Positions 54,427-63,331 are shown, counted from the stretch's first letter. The stretch: 64,000 nucleotides of DNA from Flavobacterium sp. 5 (GCF_002813295.1 NZ_PHUE01000001.1:2914001-2978000), one strand, 5' to 3'. Notes: generated by a model from the letters alone, not told the origin. Numbers and translations: made by a program.

Positions 54427-54801
54427 TTAAGCTTCAACTACAGACAGTGTTTCTTTAGCTTTTCTTTTTCCTCTAAAGAAAAAGTATAAATTTAGAAATA
54501 ACATTATACCTAAATAAATAGTAAAGCCTCCAATTTTATAGCTTAATTGTTCTATCAAAAGTTGATAACTGTCCTCGTACATATTTAGCTCTAAAATCAT
54601 TAAAGCAAATCCCAGATTAAGTAGATAAAATCCAGTTTCGAAAAGTTTGTTAGTAGCATCTGCAATTTCTTCACGGCCTTTAAAAATATCGAGCATATAG
54701 ACTTTACTGTTTTTGAAAAGTGTTCTTGAAACATAGTAAGTCAAGAATAAAGCTATTGGTAAATAAATTGCATAACCGATTAAAGTTTTTGTAGTTTCCA
54801 T
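54427..54801 (-). CDS. Small membrane protein, paralogue A
   Basis: The family is not recognised. The 124-residue protein has three or four membrane segments (IGYAIYLPIALFLTYYVSRT, FYLLNLGFALMILEL, GFTIYLGIMLFLNLYFFF) and a basic end. It is a clear paralogue of the next gene: both share IGY-IYL at the start, a VYxxxI cytosolic loop, YLLNxGxxxM in the middle and a similar length. It lies in the GbsR-linked operon. Confidence 0.72.
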   Translation of the reverse strand: METTKTLIGYAIYLPIALFLTYYVSRTLFKNSKVYMLDIFKGREEIADATNKLFETGFYLLNLGFALMILELNMYEDSYQLLIEQLSYKIGGFTIYLGIMLFLNLYFFFRGKRKAKETLSVVEA

Positions 54802-54820
54802 AATTATAAGTATTAAAATG

Positions 54821-55174
54821 TTATTTAATTAATTTGTGAATGTATTTGGTTAGTATTATAATGTTTGTGTAATGCAATGTTGAAATAATGAAAATAATAA
54901 TGGCTGTCTTTATAGCAATAACTTCTATGAGATGATTTACTGAAAGAATTTTTTCCCATGAAATCAATGTCATTGCGCAATAGCCAATGTTTAAAAGATA
55001 ATAAGCCATTAATAAAACCTGATTGATTTTTTGACAAACTGCTTCATGATTCGGAATCAGTTCGGCGACATAAACATTTCCGTTTTTATAGCATATTTTT
55101 CCAACTTTTATAATGATTAAAATCGTTATGGTGAGGTAAATGAAATATCCGATGATGTTAAGATTGATGTTCAT
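54821..55174 (-). CDS. Small membrane protein, paralogue B
   Basis: The 117-residue protein parallels the preceding gene product: IGYFIYLTITILIIIKVGKI, then NVYVAELIPNHEAVCQKINQ, YYLLNIGYCAMTL and a final helix with charged end. It overlaps the DUF2071 gene by 17 bp, so translation is coupled. The role is unknown; a small two-component membrane complex is one idea. Confidence 0.72.
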   Translation of the reverse strand: MNINLNIIGYFIYLTITILIIIKVGKICYKNGNVYVAELIPNHEAVCQKINQVLLMAYYLLNIGYCAMTLISWEKILSVNHLIEVIAIKTAIIIFIISTLHYTNIIILTKYIHKLIK

Positions 55175-55883
55175 GATGTATCGTTTTTTTATTTTCGACT
55201 TTTATTTTAGAACCATTAGCTAAGAAAACAGATATCGGTTTTGCGTTTTGTAAAACAGCAAAATCATCTCCGTAATTTTTTTGAAAATCAACTTTTAGCA
55301 TGAAGTTTTCGACTTCTAATTGTTCCCATCTTGGATGTTTAACTTCATATTCAAAAGTGGTATTATTGTTATATTTTGTATAACCAAAATAATGTTCTGT
55401 TATAAACTCAGCTTCAGAATCTACCATGATTTCTTTAAATTCTTTTTGAGTTTCTAATTTAATTGTATTCCATTTTCTATCCACTTTCCATTGATAAATA
55501 AATGTTTTTGTGTCTTCATTTTCAATGATTTTATGTCTCATTTTTCGAGTTTCATAATGTTCACGATACAAGCTGTTCGCGATAAAAGTGATGGCTCTTT
55601 TAGGGACAATTTCTTTTATAAAAACAACACCGCGTTTCCATTCTCCATTTTCAAAGCGTTTTACATAAAACCGAAGATTTACTTCTTCAAAATCAATATG
55701 AAATGGAATTTTAAGACCTAATATTTTTGTTTCTTTAAACATAAAACCTACTAAACTGACATAACATTTGTCATTCCAGATATCTAATTCTGTTCCAGTA
55801 GGAAGATAATTTTCTAATATTTGAGCATCAATTTCATAATTAATTAGTGTTAAATTTTTCCATATTGCGTTTAAGAAACTCAT
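55158..55883 (-). CDS. YqjF/DUF2071 family protein
   Basis: The 241-residue protein starts MSFLNAIWKNLTLINYEID and continues with YLPTGTELDIWNDKCYVSLV, a DUF2071 pattern that is followed by VNLRFYVKRFENGEWKRGVV and YFGYTKYNNNTTFEYEVKHP. The biochemical role is unknown. It is the first gene of the operon after the regulator, with a 26-bp operator just upstream. Confidence 0.8.
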   Translation of the reverse strand: MSFLNAIWKNLTLINYEIDAQILENYLPTGTELDIWNDKCYVSLVGFMFKETKILGLKIPFHIDFEEVNLRFYVKRFENGEWKRGVVFIKEIVPKRAITFIANSLYREHYETRKMRHKIIENEDTKTFIYQWKVDRKWNTIKLETQKEFKEIMVDSEAEFITEHYFGYTKYNNNTTFEYEVKHPRWEQLEVENFMLKVDFQKNYGDDFAVLQNAKPISVFLANGSKIKVENKKTIHHEHQS

Positions 55884-55899
55884 AGTTATTGATTGTTTT

Positions 55900-55925
55900 A
55901 AACTTTCAGAAAAAAATGAAAGTTT
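55900..55925. promoter_or_regulatory. Operator copy 1 (AAACTTTCA-N8-TGAAAGTTT)
   Basis: A perfect 9-bp inverted repeat with an 8-bp A-rich spacer lies between the GbsR-type gene and the DUF2071 gene, 17 bp upstream of the latter's start. The same arrangement recurs at 56490-56515. Confidence 0.75.
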
Positions 55926-55938
55926 TGATTAAATTTTT

Positions 55939-56442
55939 TTACTTCATAATTTTTAGAACCAAACGCCCTAGCCAGTTTTCATTAAATTCGGTTATTTTAT
56001 CGAGCATATTATCAGCTTTTAAAACAAAATCATACAGTTTGGTAGTCTGATCTACAAAGTGTTTTTCTTCTGCTGAATCTTTTGCTTCAATCGAAGAGAC
56101 TTCTTTTAATATTTTAAGAGCAGGTTTGATTTCTCTCTTACTTCTTTCTCTAGAAATTTTTGAAGCTAATTCGTCTAAATCTTTTTCGGCAGTAAAAAAC
56201 TCTCTTCTTTCTCCTGCTTTATATTCTTTGTAAACAATTCCCCAATCCATCAAAGCTCTCAAATTCATACTAGCATTTCCACGAGAAATCTGTAATTCGT
56301 CCATAATGTCTTCCATAGAAACTGCTTCGTTGGAAACCATTAATAAAGCATGAATCTGAGCCATGGTTTTATTAATTCCCCATTGAGAACCTAAAGCTCC
56401 CCATGTTTGAACGAATTTATTTTTTGCTTCTTTGAATTCCAT
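55939..56442 (-). CDS. GbsR/MarR family transcriptional regulator
   Basis: The 167-residue protein has the GbsR pattern: AKNKFVQTWGALGSQWGINK, then a winged helix with MVSNEAVSMEDIMDELQISR and MNLRALMDWGIVYKEY, and a charged helical end. Such regulators repress osmolyte or other operons in response to a ligand. Two identical operator arrangements lie in front of this gene and of the DUF2071 gene, so it very likely autoregulates and controls the operon. Confidence 0.88.
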   Translation of the reverse strand: MEFKEAKNKFVQTWGALGSQWGINKTMAQIHALLMVSNEAVSMEDIMDELQISRGNASMNLRALMDWGIVYKEYKAGERREFFTAEKDLDELASKISRERSKREIKPALKILKEVSSIEAKDSAEEKHFVDQTTKLYDFVLKADNMLDKITEFNENWLGRLVLKIMK

Positions 56443-56468
56443 TTTAGAATTGTTTTCTTTTGATAAGT

Positions 56469-56515
56469 CAAAGATAAATAAAAGTTTTTAAACTTTCAAA
56501 AATAAATGAAAGTTT
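56469..56515 (-). promoter_or_regulatory. Promoter and operator copy 2 of the GbsR-type gene
   Basis: On the minus strand TTTG (56497-56500) and TATCTTTG (56469-56476) are separated by 20 bp, a full match to TTTG-N17-23-TAnnTTTG. The operator AAACTTTCA-N8-TGAAAGTTT (56490-56515) covers the -33 box, so bound regulator would block RNA polymerase. Confidence 0.8.
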
Positions 56516-56711
56516 ATTTTAGAATTAAAATATTTATAACTGAATTTTTATTTAAAAGTAGAAATATGCTAAAGTTAACATTAGAGTTAATTTGTCTTCG
56601 GTTTCAACAAAGTTGTATGTTGATGCTGTTTAATTTTATATATTTATAATGTAAATTGGTTACGGTTGATTAATATTGATGTGATTTATAAACCTTAAAT
56701 ATTTAAAAATA

Positions 56712-57554
56712 ATGTTTAAACAAAAAGTTCTTTTAGCCGCTTGTCTTAGTGTAATGAGTCTTTTTTTAAATGCTCAAACTTTAAAAATAATGACCTGTAA
56801 TATCCGACTTGATATAGCTTCGGATGGAGAAAATGACTGGGCACATCGAAAAGATTTTTTTAATTCACAAATCCAATTTTATGCTCCGGATGTTTTTGGG
56901 ATTCAGGAAGCAAAACCAAACCAGGTTCTAGATATTTCAGCTGCACTTCCGCAATATAGTTATGTGGGAATGGGAAGAGAAGGAATAGGAAAAGGAGAAG
57001 CTTCTAATGTTTTTTATAATAAAGAAAAATTCAAATTGATTGAGTCTAATACCTTTTGGCTATCCGAAACACCAGATGAAATTTCTAAAGGCTGGGATGC
57101 AGCCTACAACAGGGTTTGTACCTATGCGCTTTTAAAAAATAAACAGAACAATAAGTTGATTTGGATTTTTAACACGCATTTGGATCACGTTGGAGAGCAA
57201 GCAAGAACAAAAGGATTAGAACTTATACTTACACGAATCGAAAAATTAAATAAAAATAAATATCCTGTTATTTTGATGGGAGATTTTAATTCAGAACCCG
57301 AAGCAGATCGGATTATTGCGTTAAAAAATAAGATGAATGATGCCAGAACAATTTCGAAGGAAAAGCCTTTTGGACCCTATGGAACTTTTAATGATTTTAA
57401 ATACAATGAAGCAACAAAACTTTTAATTGATTATATCTTTTTATCCAAAGGAAATACAATTACAGTTAATAAATATGCTGTTCTCTCAGATGCCAAAGAA
57501 TTGAGATATCCTTCAGACCATTTTCCAGTTTTTGTCGAAATTAATTGGAAGTAA
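56712..57554 (+). CDS. Secreted endonuclease/exonuclease/phosphatase family protein
   Basis: The 280-residue protein has a signal peptide ending in ...LNAQ. Metal-site motifs of the EEP fold are in order: TCNIRLD near 28, GIQEAKPNQ near 65, NTHLDHVGEQA near 155, MGDFNSEPE near 190 and SDHFPVFVEI at the end. Substrate may be a sugar or lipid phosphate or a nucleic acid. It stands alone. An IS982-family element was inserted between its stop codon and its terminator. Confidence 0.88.
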   Translation: MFKQKVLLAACLSVMSLFLNAQTLKIMTCNIRLDIASDGENDWAHRKDFFNSQIQFYAPDVFGIQEAKPNQVLDISAALPQYSYVGMGREGIGKGEASNVFYNKEKFKLIESNTFWLSETPDEISKGWDAAYNRVCTYALLKNKQNNKLIWIFNTHLDHVGEQARTKGLELILTRIEKLNKNKYPVILMGDFNSEPEADRIIALKNKMNDARTISKEKPFGPYGTFNDFKYNEATKLLIDYIFLSKGNTITVNKYAVLSDAKELRYPSDHFPVFVEINWK

Positions 57555-57566
57555 AAATAGGTATTA

Positions 57567-58565
57567 ACCCGTTGGGTGTAATTATTTGAAGTAAAAAATA
57601 GGGATTAGATATTGTTCAAGATACTGAAATTCAGTATCTTGATGTCGCTAAACAATACAATATCTATGTCAAATATAGTAAAAAATTATCTAAGAGTTTT
57701 AGAAGTTATAAGTTCGTTGAATTGTGAATTAGAATTCAAATCAGGTATCGGAAGAAAAGATAAAATGTCTGATTTAGAAGTTGTTGCATTGAGTTTAACC
57801 GCTGAATTTATGTCAATTGACAGCGAAAATTCACTTTTCAAACAGCTAAATTCTAATGAAATTCCAAATCTAATAGAACGAAGTCAATTCAATAAAAGAA
57901 GGAGGAAATTGTTTTTATTTTCTGAAGAAATTAGAATTAAACTAGCATCTTATTTTCTTGATTTTGAAGATTATTTTATTGTGGATAGCATGCCATTAGA
58001 AATCTGTAAATTTTCTCGTCATAACCGAATCAAAATCTGTAAAAATGAATTTGAAACTGCACCTACAAAAGGATTTTGTGCTTCTCAAAACAGCTGGTTT
58101 TATGGTTATAAACTTCATGGAGTTTGTTCAATTACTGGAGTTTTTCATTCATTAGATATTACAAAAGCAGAAGTTCATGATGTAAATTTTTTAAAAAACA
58201 TAAAACAACAAATGTCTGATTGTGTGATTCTTGGGGATAGAGGATATCTGTCAGAAACGATTCAATTGGATTTATTTCAAACAGTAAATATCAAATTGGA
58301 AACACCAAAACGAATTAATCAAAAAAATTATAAACCACAACCGTATATTTTTAGAAAATCAAGAAAAAGAATCGAAACATTATTTTCTCAATTATGCGAC
58401 CAATTTTTAATCAGAAGAAATTATGCAAAAACTTTTGAAGGATTTAAAACTAGAATATTGGCAAAAATAGCATCATTAACATTAATACAATATGTCAATA
58501 AATTTATATTTGACAGACCAATAAATAATATTAAAAATCAAATAATTTAATTGCACCCAACGGGT
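57567..58565 (+). mobile_element. IS982-family insertion sequence, intact
   Basis: This 999-bp element has terminal inverted repeats ACCCGTTGGGTG[T/C]AATTA and a duplicated target GGTATTA at 57560-57566 and 58566-58572 (an 8-bp reading GGTATTAA is also possible). One transposase gene ends 15 bp before the right end. A perfect 10-bp palindrome AAGATACTGA...TCAGTATCTT (57618-57640) lies just before the transposase ATG and could hide it in transcripts entering from outside. All parts needed for transposition seem intact. Confidence 0.92.
57642..58550 (+). CDS. IS982 family transposase
   Basis: The start ATG at 57642 gives 302 residues; an upstream TTG at 57612 adds 10 residues inside a palindrome and is less likely. 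The DDE acids are in FIVDSMPLEIC, VILGDRGYLSE and RKRIETLFSQL, with the extra NKRRRKLF DNA-binding type region before. The frame is intact and full length, and the family call is firm. Confidence 0.92.
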   Translation: MSLNNTISMSNIVKNYLRVLEVISSLNCELEFKSGIGRKDKMSDLEVVALSLTAEFMSIDSENSLFKQLNSNEIPNLIERSQFNKRRRKLFLFSEEIRIKLASYFLDFEDYFIVDSMPLEICKFSRHNRIKICKNEFETAPTKGFCASQNSWFYGYKLHGVCSITGVFHSLDITKAEVHDVNFLKNIKQQMSDCVILGDRGYLSETIQLDLFQTVNIKLETPKRINQKNYKPQPYIFRKSRKRIETLFSQLCDQFLIRRNYAKTFEGFKTRILAKIASLTLIQYVNKFIFDRPINNIKNQII

Positions 58566-58574
58566 GGTATTAAT

Positions 58575-58604
58575 AAAAAAAGCTGTCTTTTACGACAGCT
58601 TTTT
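58575..58604. terminator. Terminator shared by the EEP gene and the M3 peptidase
   Basis: AAAAAAGCTGTC and GACAGCTTTTT form a stem around TTTTAC. It was originally adjacent to the EEP stop and is now separated from it by the IS982 element. Confidence 0.75.
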
Positions 58605-58688
58605 AGTTTATGTATATTAGTTGTAACTTTTTTAATGAAGCAGAAAATCAATTTCAATGTTAAAATGAAATTTCGATTAACAAAAAAA

Positions 58689-60716
58689 TTATAAAAGCCC
58701 AGCTCTCTTTAACAATGCATCTGGTTTTGGCTCTTGTCCTCTAAAACGCTTGTATAAAATCATTGGATGTTCTGTTCCTCCTTTTGAAAGTAAATTATCT
58801 TTAAATTTATCTGCTACTTCCTTATTGAAAATTCCTTTTTCTTGGAAATAAGCAAATGCATCGGCATCCAAAACTTCAGCCCATTTATAGCTGTAATATC
58901 CAGAAGAATAACCTCCTTGAAATATATGTGAAAAAGCAGTACTCATTGCATTTTCTTTTACATCAGGATACAATTGAGTAGATTTAAATTGTTCAGTTTC
59001 AAAAGCTTTTAAATCAGTAATATTAGTCGGATCTTGTCCATGCCAAGCCATATCCAACAATCCAAAACTCAATTGGCGCATAGTTGCCAATCCTTCTTGA
59101 AAACTAGCACTTTCTTTGATTTTTTCTACATATTCTTGTGGAATCACTTCGCCAGTTTCATAATGATGGGCGAATAACGCCAAAGCTTCTGGTTCGTAAC
59201 ACCAATTTTCCATAATCTGACTTGGTAATTCTACAAAATCCCAATAAACTGATGTTCCTGATAAATTCGGATAAGTTGTATTGGCTAACATTCCGTGTAA
59301 ACCGTGTCCAAATTCGTGGAATAAGGTTGTCACTTCATTAAAAGTCAAAAGTGATGGTTTGGTTTCAGTAGGTTTTGTAAAGTTGCAAACATTCGAAATG
59401 TGTGGTCTTTCGTTTGTACCGTCTTTGATGTATTGAGATTTGAATGAAGTCATCCAAGCACCATTTCTTTTACCTTTTCTTGGAAAGAAATCAGCATAGA
59501 AAACAGCAACCAATTCGTTATTTTGATCGGTTACTTCATAAGTAGTCACTTCTTCGTGGTATTTGTCAATGTCAAAAACTTCTGTAAAAGTTAATCCGTA
59601 TAATTTGCCTGCAATAGTAAAAGCTCCGTTCAGAACCTTTTCTAATTGAAAGTAAGGTTTAAGTTTTTCATCGTCTAAATTGAATAATTGTTGTTTCAAT
59701 TTTTCAGAATAATAAGCGCCATCCCATTTCTCAAGTTGTTCGATTCCATCTAATTTTTTGGCGAAAGCCGATAATTGATCAAATTCTTTTTGTGCAGCTG
59801 GTTTTGCTTTAGCTAATAAATCATTCGAAAAAGATAAAACTTTCTCAGGACTTTCGGCCATACGTTCTTCAAGGACAAAATGAGCATGAGTTTTATATCC
59901 CAAAAGATTGGCTCTGTCAAAACGTAATTTGGCTATTTTTAAAACTATTTCTTGGTTGTCTAATTCATTGTTCTGAAAACATCTGGCACCAAAAGCAATA
60001 GCCATTTTTTTGCGTAATTCTCTATTGTCAGCATAAGTTACAAACGGAATGTAACTCGGATGATCTAAGGTAAAAATCCAACCTTCTTTTTTTTGCTCTT
60101 TCGCTAATGAGCGAGCCGCTTCGATTGTACCTTCTGGTAATCCTGCTAAATCCTTTTCATCAGTTAAGTGTAATTCGAAAGCATTGGTTTCTGCCAAAAC
60201 ATTTTCGCCAAATTGTAAACTCAATTTCGATAATTCTTTGTCTATCTCTCGCAACTGGTTTTTTTTATCCTCAGCTAAATTTGCTCCGTTTCTAGAAAAA
60301 CTTTTGTATTGTTTGTCTAGGAGTGTCGTTTGTTCAGGATTTAAAATCAAAGAATCTTTTTGATCATAAACGGTTTTAACTCTTGCGAATAAATCTGCGT
60401 TTAGTGTAACGTCATTTCCAAATTCAGATAACAAAGGAGAAACTTCTTGAGCAATTTTTTGCATTTCATCGCTTGTTTCTGCCGAGTTTAAATTAAAAAA
60501 GATATTAGAAATTCGGTCTAAAGTGTCTCCGCTAAAAGATAAAGTTTCAATTGTATTTTCAAAAGTAGGATTCTCTGCATTGTTAACAATGGCATCAATT
60601 TCGGCTTTTGCTAAATCAATTGCTTCTTGGAAGGCAGGAAAATAATTTTCGTTTTTTATGTTAGAAAATGGCGCTGTGTCAAGCTTTGTGTCAAATTTTT
60701 GAAGTAAAATATTCAT
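58689..60716 (-). CDS. M3 family oligopeptidase
   Basis: The 675-residue cytosolic zinc peptidase (oligopeptidase A / dipeptidyl carboxypeptidase type) has HEFGH in FHEFGHGLHGMLANTTYP, with the first histidine near residue 467. The rest of the site, GTSVYWDFVELPSQIMENW, follows at the normal distance. No signal peptide. It degrades short peptides. Complete length, no partner gene. Confidence 0.93.
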   Translation of the reverse strand: MNILLQKFDTKLDTAPFSNIKNENYFPAFQEAIDLAKAEIDAIVNNAENPTFENTIETLSFSGDTLDRISNIFFNLNSAETSDEMQKIAQEVSPLLSEFGNDVTLNADLFARVKTVYDQKDSLILNPEQTTLLDKQYKSFSRNGANLAEDKKNQLREIDKELSKLSLQFGENVLAETNAFELHLTDEKDLAGLPEGTIEAARSLAKEQKKEGWIFTLDHPSYIPFVTYADNRELRKKMAIAFGARCFQNNELDNQEIVLKIAKLRFDRANLLGYKTHAHFVLEERMAESPEKVLSFSNDLLAKAKPAAQKEFDQLSAFAKKLDGIEQLEKWDGAYYSEKLKQQLFNLDDEKLKPYFQLEKVLNGAFTIAGKLYGLTFTEVFDIDKYHEEVTTYEVTDQNNELVAVFYADFFPRKGKRNGAWMTSFKSQYIKDGTNERPHISNVCNFTKPTETKPSLLTFNEVTTLFHEFGHGLHGMLANTTYPNLSGTSVYWDFVELPSQIMENWCYEPEALALFAHHYETGEVIPQEYVEKIKESASFQEGLATMRQLSFGLLDMAWHGQDPTNITDLKAFETEQFKSTQLYPDVKENAMSTAFSHIFQGGYSSGYYSYKWAEVLDADAFAYFQEKGIFNKEVADKFKDNLLSKGGTEHPMILYKRFRGQEPKPDALLKRAGLL

Positions 60717-60966
60717 AGTTCCAGAGTCTGTTTTGTTACAAATAATTGGTTGCCATGTTTTTATGTTTGAAAAAAAAACAAGAAAAATTTATTTATTTTT
60801 TGAGTAGTGTGTATTTTGTCGATTATTTATGTACTTTTGCCGAATAATTAATTGATGCATAAATTAATTAATTAAGTCGAAAATACAAAACTCTTTTTGT
60901 CCCCAAATCAAAAGAAAATTATATTGATAATACTAAATTTCCCCGAGTTTAGGATTCTACAATATC

Positions 60967-60997
60967 AAAAAAGCTCCTTTTTTCAGGAGCTTTTTTT
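60967..60997. terminator. Terminator at the purE 3' end
   Basis: AAAAAAGCTCCT and AGGAGCTTTTTTT form a strong stem around TTTTTC. It can end purE on the minus strand or a plus-strand transcript from the gap 60717-60966, which otherwise shows no gene. A TACTTTTG box (60832-60839) in that gap hints at a plus-strand transcript of about 150 nt. Confidence 0.8.
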
Positions 60998-61481
60998 ATT
61001 TATTCAAATTTTCAGAAGATTTGTAAACAGCTTCTTTAAGACCTTCTTTGTAAGAAATGATTTTGTCTAAAATAGTTTTGTCTGCACTTCCTATGATTTG
61101 AGCAGCAAGGATTCCAGCGTTTTTAGCACCGTTTAATGCTACGGTTGCAACAGGAACACCTCCAGGCATTTGCAAAATTGACAAAACACTATCCCAACCA
61201 TCAATGGAGTTGCTTGATTTTACAGGAACACCAATTACAGGAAGCGGAGACATAGAGGCTACCATTCCAGGTAAATGTGCCGCTCCACCAGCTCCAGCAA
61301 TAATTACAGAAATACCAAGAGTGTGAGCATTTTTACTGAAATCAAATAATTTTTCTGGTGTTCTGTGTGCCGAAACAATATCAACTTCGGTTTCTATTCC
61401 AAATTCTTTTAATATGTCTATAGCATCCTGCATGACTGGCATGTCTGAGATACTTCCCATGATTATGGCTACTTTGCTCAT
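60996..61481 (-). CDS. purE: N5-carboxyaminoimidazole ribonucleotide mutase
   Basis: The start is placed at 61481 (MSKVAIIMGSISDMPVMQ). The alternative upstream ATG at 61499 adds six residues lying in an intergenic repeat. It has 161 residues. Typical parts are VDIVSAHRTPEKLF near 40, IIAGAGGAAHLPGMVAS near 66 and VPVATVALNGAKNAGILAAQ near 118. It performs the mutase step after PurK in purine synthesis. purK lies 63 bp upstream. Confidence 0.95.
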   Translation of the reverse strand: MSKVAIIMGSISDMPVMQDAIDILKEFGIETEVDIVSAHRTPEKLFDFSKNAHTLGISVIIAGAGGAAHLPGMVASMSPLPVIGVPVKSSNSIDGWDSVLSILQMPGGVPVATVALNGAKNAGILAAQIIGSADKTILDKIISYKEGLKEAVYKSSENLNK

Positions 61482-61495
61482 TGTTTTGTTTTTTA

Positions 61496-61543
61496 ACACA
61501 GATTACACAGACTTAAATAAAATCAAATCTGTGGTAATTTGTC
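61496..61543. repeat. Imperfect inverted repeat between purE and purK
   Basis: ACAGATTACACAGACT and the near-complement AATCTGTGGTAATTTGT pair with one gap and a few mismatches. The words CACAGATTACACAGA and TCTGTGGTAATTTGT recall a dispersed flavobacterial intergenic palindrome (from memory). It may form a processing hairpin between the two genes. Confidence 0.5.
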
Positions 61544-61544
61544 T

Positions 61545-62702
61545 TTATTTATTACTGATTACTTTTATTGTATTCTTTACATCCTCAGCAATTCTTCTTG
61601 CTTCGGCCATGTTTTCATTTACTATGGTTACATGTCCCATTTTTCTAAAAGGACGCGTTTGTTTTTTTCCGTAAATGTGAGGTGTAACACCATTCCAGCC
61701 TAAAATAGTTTCGATATTTTTGTAAATTACATCTCCAAAAAAACCTTCGGCACCAACTAAATTTACCATGATTCCAGCAACTTTACTTTCAGTATTCCCT
61801 AAAGGTAAATCCATAATTGCCCGCAAATGATTTTCAAATTGGGAAGTATAACTGGCTTCAATACTATAATGACCAGAGTTGTGTGGGCGAGGAGCTACCT
61901 CGTTTACTAGGATTTCGTCGTTTTCGGTTTGGAACATTTCTACTGCCAAAAGACCAACATGATTAAATTGTTGTGAAACATTCAAGGCAATTGCTCTGGC
62001 TTTTTCGGCTACTTTTTCGTCTATTCGAGCAGGACAAATTACATATTCTACCTGATTGGCTTCTGGATGGAATTCCATTTCTACAACTGGATAGGTTTTA
62101 ATTTCTCCTTTTGGATTGCGGCATACAATTACAGCCAATTCATTTTTGAAAGGCACCATTGTTTCTGCAATACATTCTACATTGGGTAAATTTTCCAAAT
62201 CAGATGTTTGTCTTATGATTTTTACACCATTGCCATCATATCCAAATTCGGTACATTTCCATACAAAAGGAAGCTGAATATTAGATTCGACTAAATCAAC
62301 TACCAAGTCTTTTAAAGTCGCATATCTTTTAAAAGGAGCTGTTGGAATGTTATTTTGTATATAAAAATCCTTCTGAACGCCTTTGTTTTGAATAAGTTTC
62401 AAAGTTTTTGGAGAAGGATATATTTTTTTGCCTTCGTTTTCTAATTTTTCTAATGCATCAAGATTTACCAACTCAATCTCGAAAGTTAAAACGTCAACTT
62501 GCTTCCCAAAATTATAAACGGTGTCAAAATCCATCAAATCGCCTTGAACAAAATAGTTACATGCGATTTTGCTGGGAGCCTCATTGCTTGGATCTAAAAC
62601 GTAAGTTTGTATGTCAAATTTTCGGGTGTCAAACAATAGCATTTTGCCTAATTGTCCGCCACCTAAGATTCCTAATTTAAAATCAGAAGAAAAATAATTC
62701 AT
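61545..62702 (-). CDS. purK: N5-carboxyaminoimidazole ribonucleotide synthase
   Basis: The 385-residue ATP-grasp enzyme adds bicarbonate to AIR using ATP. It starts LGILGGGQLGKMLLF, with LVVDLVESNIQLPFVWKCTE and YDGNGVKI as nucleotide-binding parts, and EVAPRPHNSGHYSIEASYTS near 270 as the catalytic end. It is upstream of purE on the same strand with a 63-bp gap. Complete and normal. Confidence 0.95.
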   Translation of the reverse strand: MNYFSSDFKLGILGGGQLGKMLLFDTRKFDIQTYVLDPSNEAPSKIACNYFVQGDLMDFDTVYNFGKQVDVLTFEIELVNLDALEKLENEGKKIYPSPKTLKLIQNKGVQKDFYIQNNIPTAPFKRYATLKDLVVDLVESNIQLPFVWKCTEFGYDGNGVKIIRQTSDLENLPNVECIAETMVPFKNELAVIVCRNPKGEIKTYPVVEMEFHPEANQVEYVICPARIDEKVAEKARAIALNVSQQFNHVGLLAVEMFQTENDEILVNEVAPRPHNSGHYSIEASYTSQFENHLRAIMDLPLGNTESKVAGIMVNLVGAEGFFGDVIYKNIETILGWNGVTPHIYGKKQTRPFRKMGHVTIVNENMAEARRIAEDVKNTIKVISNK

Positions 62703-62782
62703 TGCGATTGTATTTACTTTGTCTGCTCAGCACATTGCCTAGCATTTGCAAAGATACTTTTTCCTAATTGATTAAGAAAATG

Positions 62783-63331
62783 CTATTTTATTTTCTTCAA
62801 AACTTCTTTGGCTACAGCCTTATAAGCGGCACTATGATTTGGGAAATCTTTGGTAATTATAATTTTTAGTTCAGGATGTATCCAATCATAATACTGACCC
62901 AAAAGATATAAAGTGCGAATCGAATAAGCTTTGGTTGCTACTTTGACATCATTAATCAGCCAATCAAAAGAGCTTTCGATGATTGCTTCCAAATGTTTTT
63001 CGGTAAGCGGTATTTCCTTCTTTTTATAATGAGATAATACTAAAAGCTGACAAATTTTTGATATTGGCCGTATTGAACTTTCGTCTTTTAGGTTTTTGAT
63101 ATTGGAACAAAAAAAATCCAAATAATCTTCAAGCCATTCTAATTTTTGGTAGCATACAAATTCTAGAATCCAACAGGCTTTTGAAGAATTTTTATCCAAA
63201 ACCTGAAAAGAAAGTCGAATTAATTCAGTAAAAAGTTCTGAATTTTCGAGTACTTCATCAGCATATTTTTGTCTGTTGGCTCTATGCCCAGTCACATATT
63301 CTAATTTTTTTTGAAATTCAGTAAGCATCAT
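62783..63331 (-). CDS. Helical-repeat protein of unknown function
   Basis: The start MMLTEFQKKLEY at 63331 (or the second Met at 63328) is preferred to 63361. The 183-residue protein looks all-helical, with repeated amphipathic helices (LFTELIRLSFQVLDKNSSKA, then ILEFVCYQKLEWLEDYL and VATKAYSIRTLYLLGQYY) as in HEAT/ARM-like adaptor proteins. No catalytic motif. It is divergent from hpt. I cannot assign a name. Confidence 0.7.
   Translation of the reverse strand: MMLTEFQKKLEYVTGHRANRQKYADEVLENSELFTELIRLSFQVLDKNSSKACWILEFVCYQKLEWLEDYLDFFCSNIKNLKDESSIRPISKICQLLVLSHYKKKEIPLTEKHLEAIIESSFDWLINDVKVATKAYSIRTLYLLGQYYDWIHPELKIIITKDFPNHSAAYKAVAKEVLKKIK

Noticed and set aside
57612..57641. TTG start for the IS982 transposase
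   Set aside because: It lies just ahead of and reads through a perfect palindrome, and the ATG at 57642 gives normal length.
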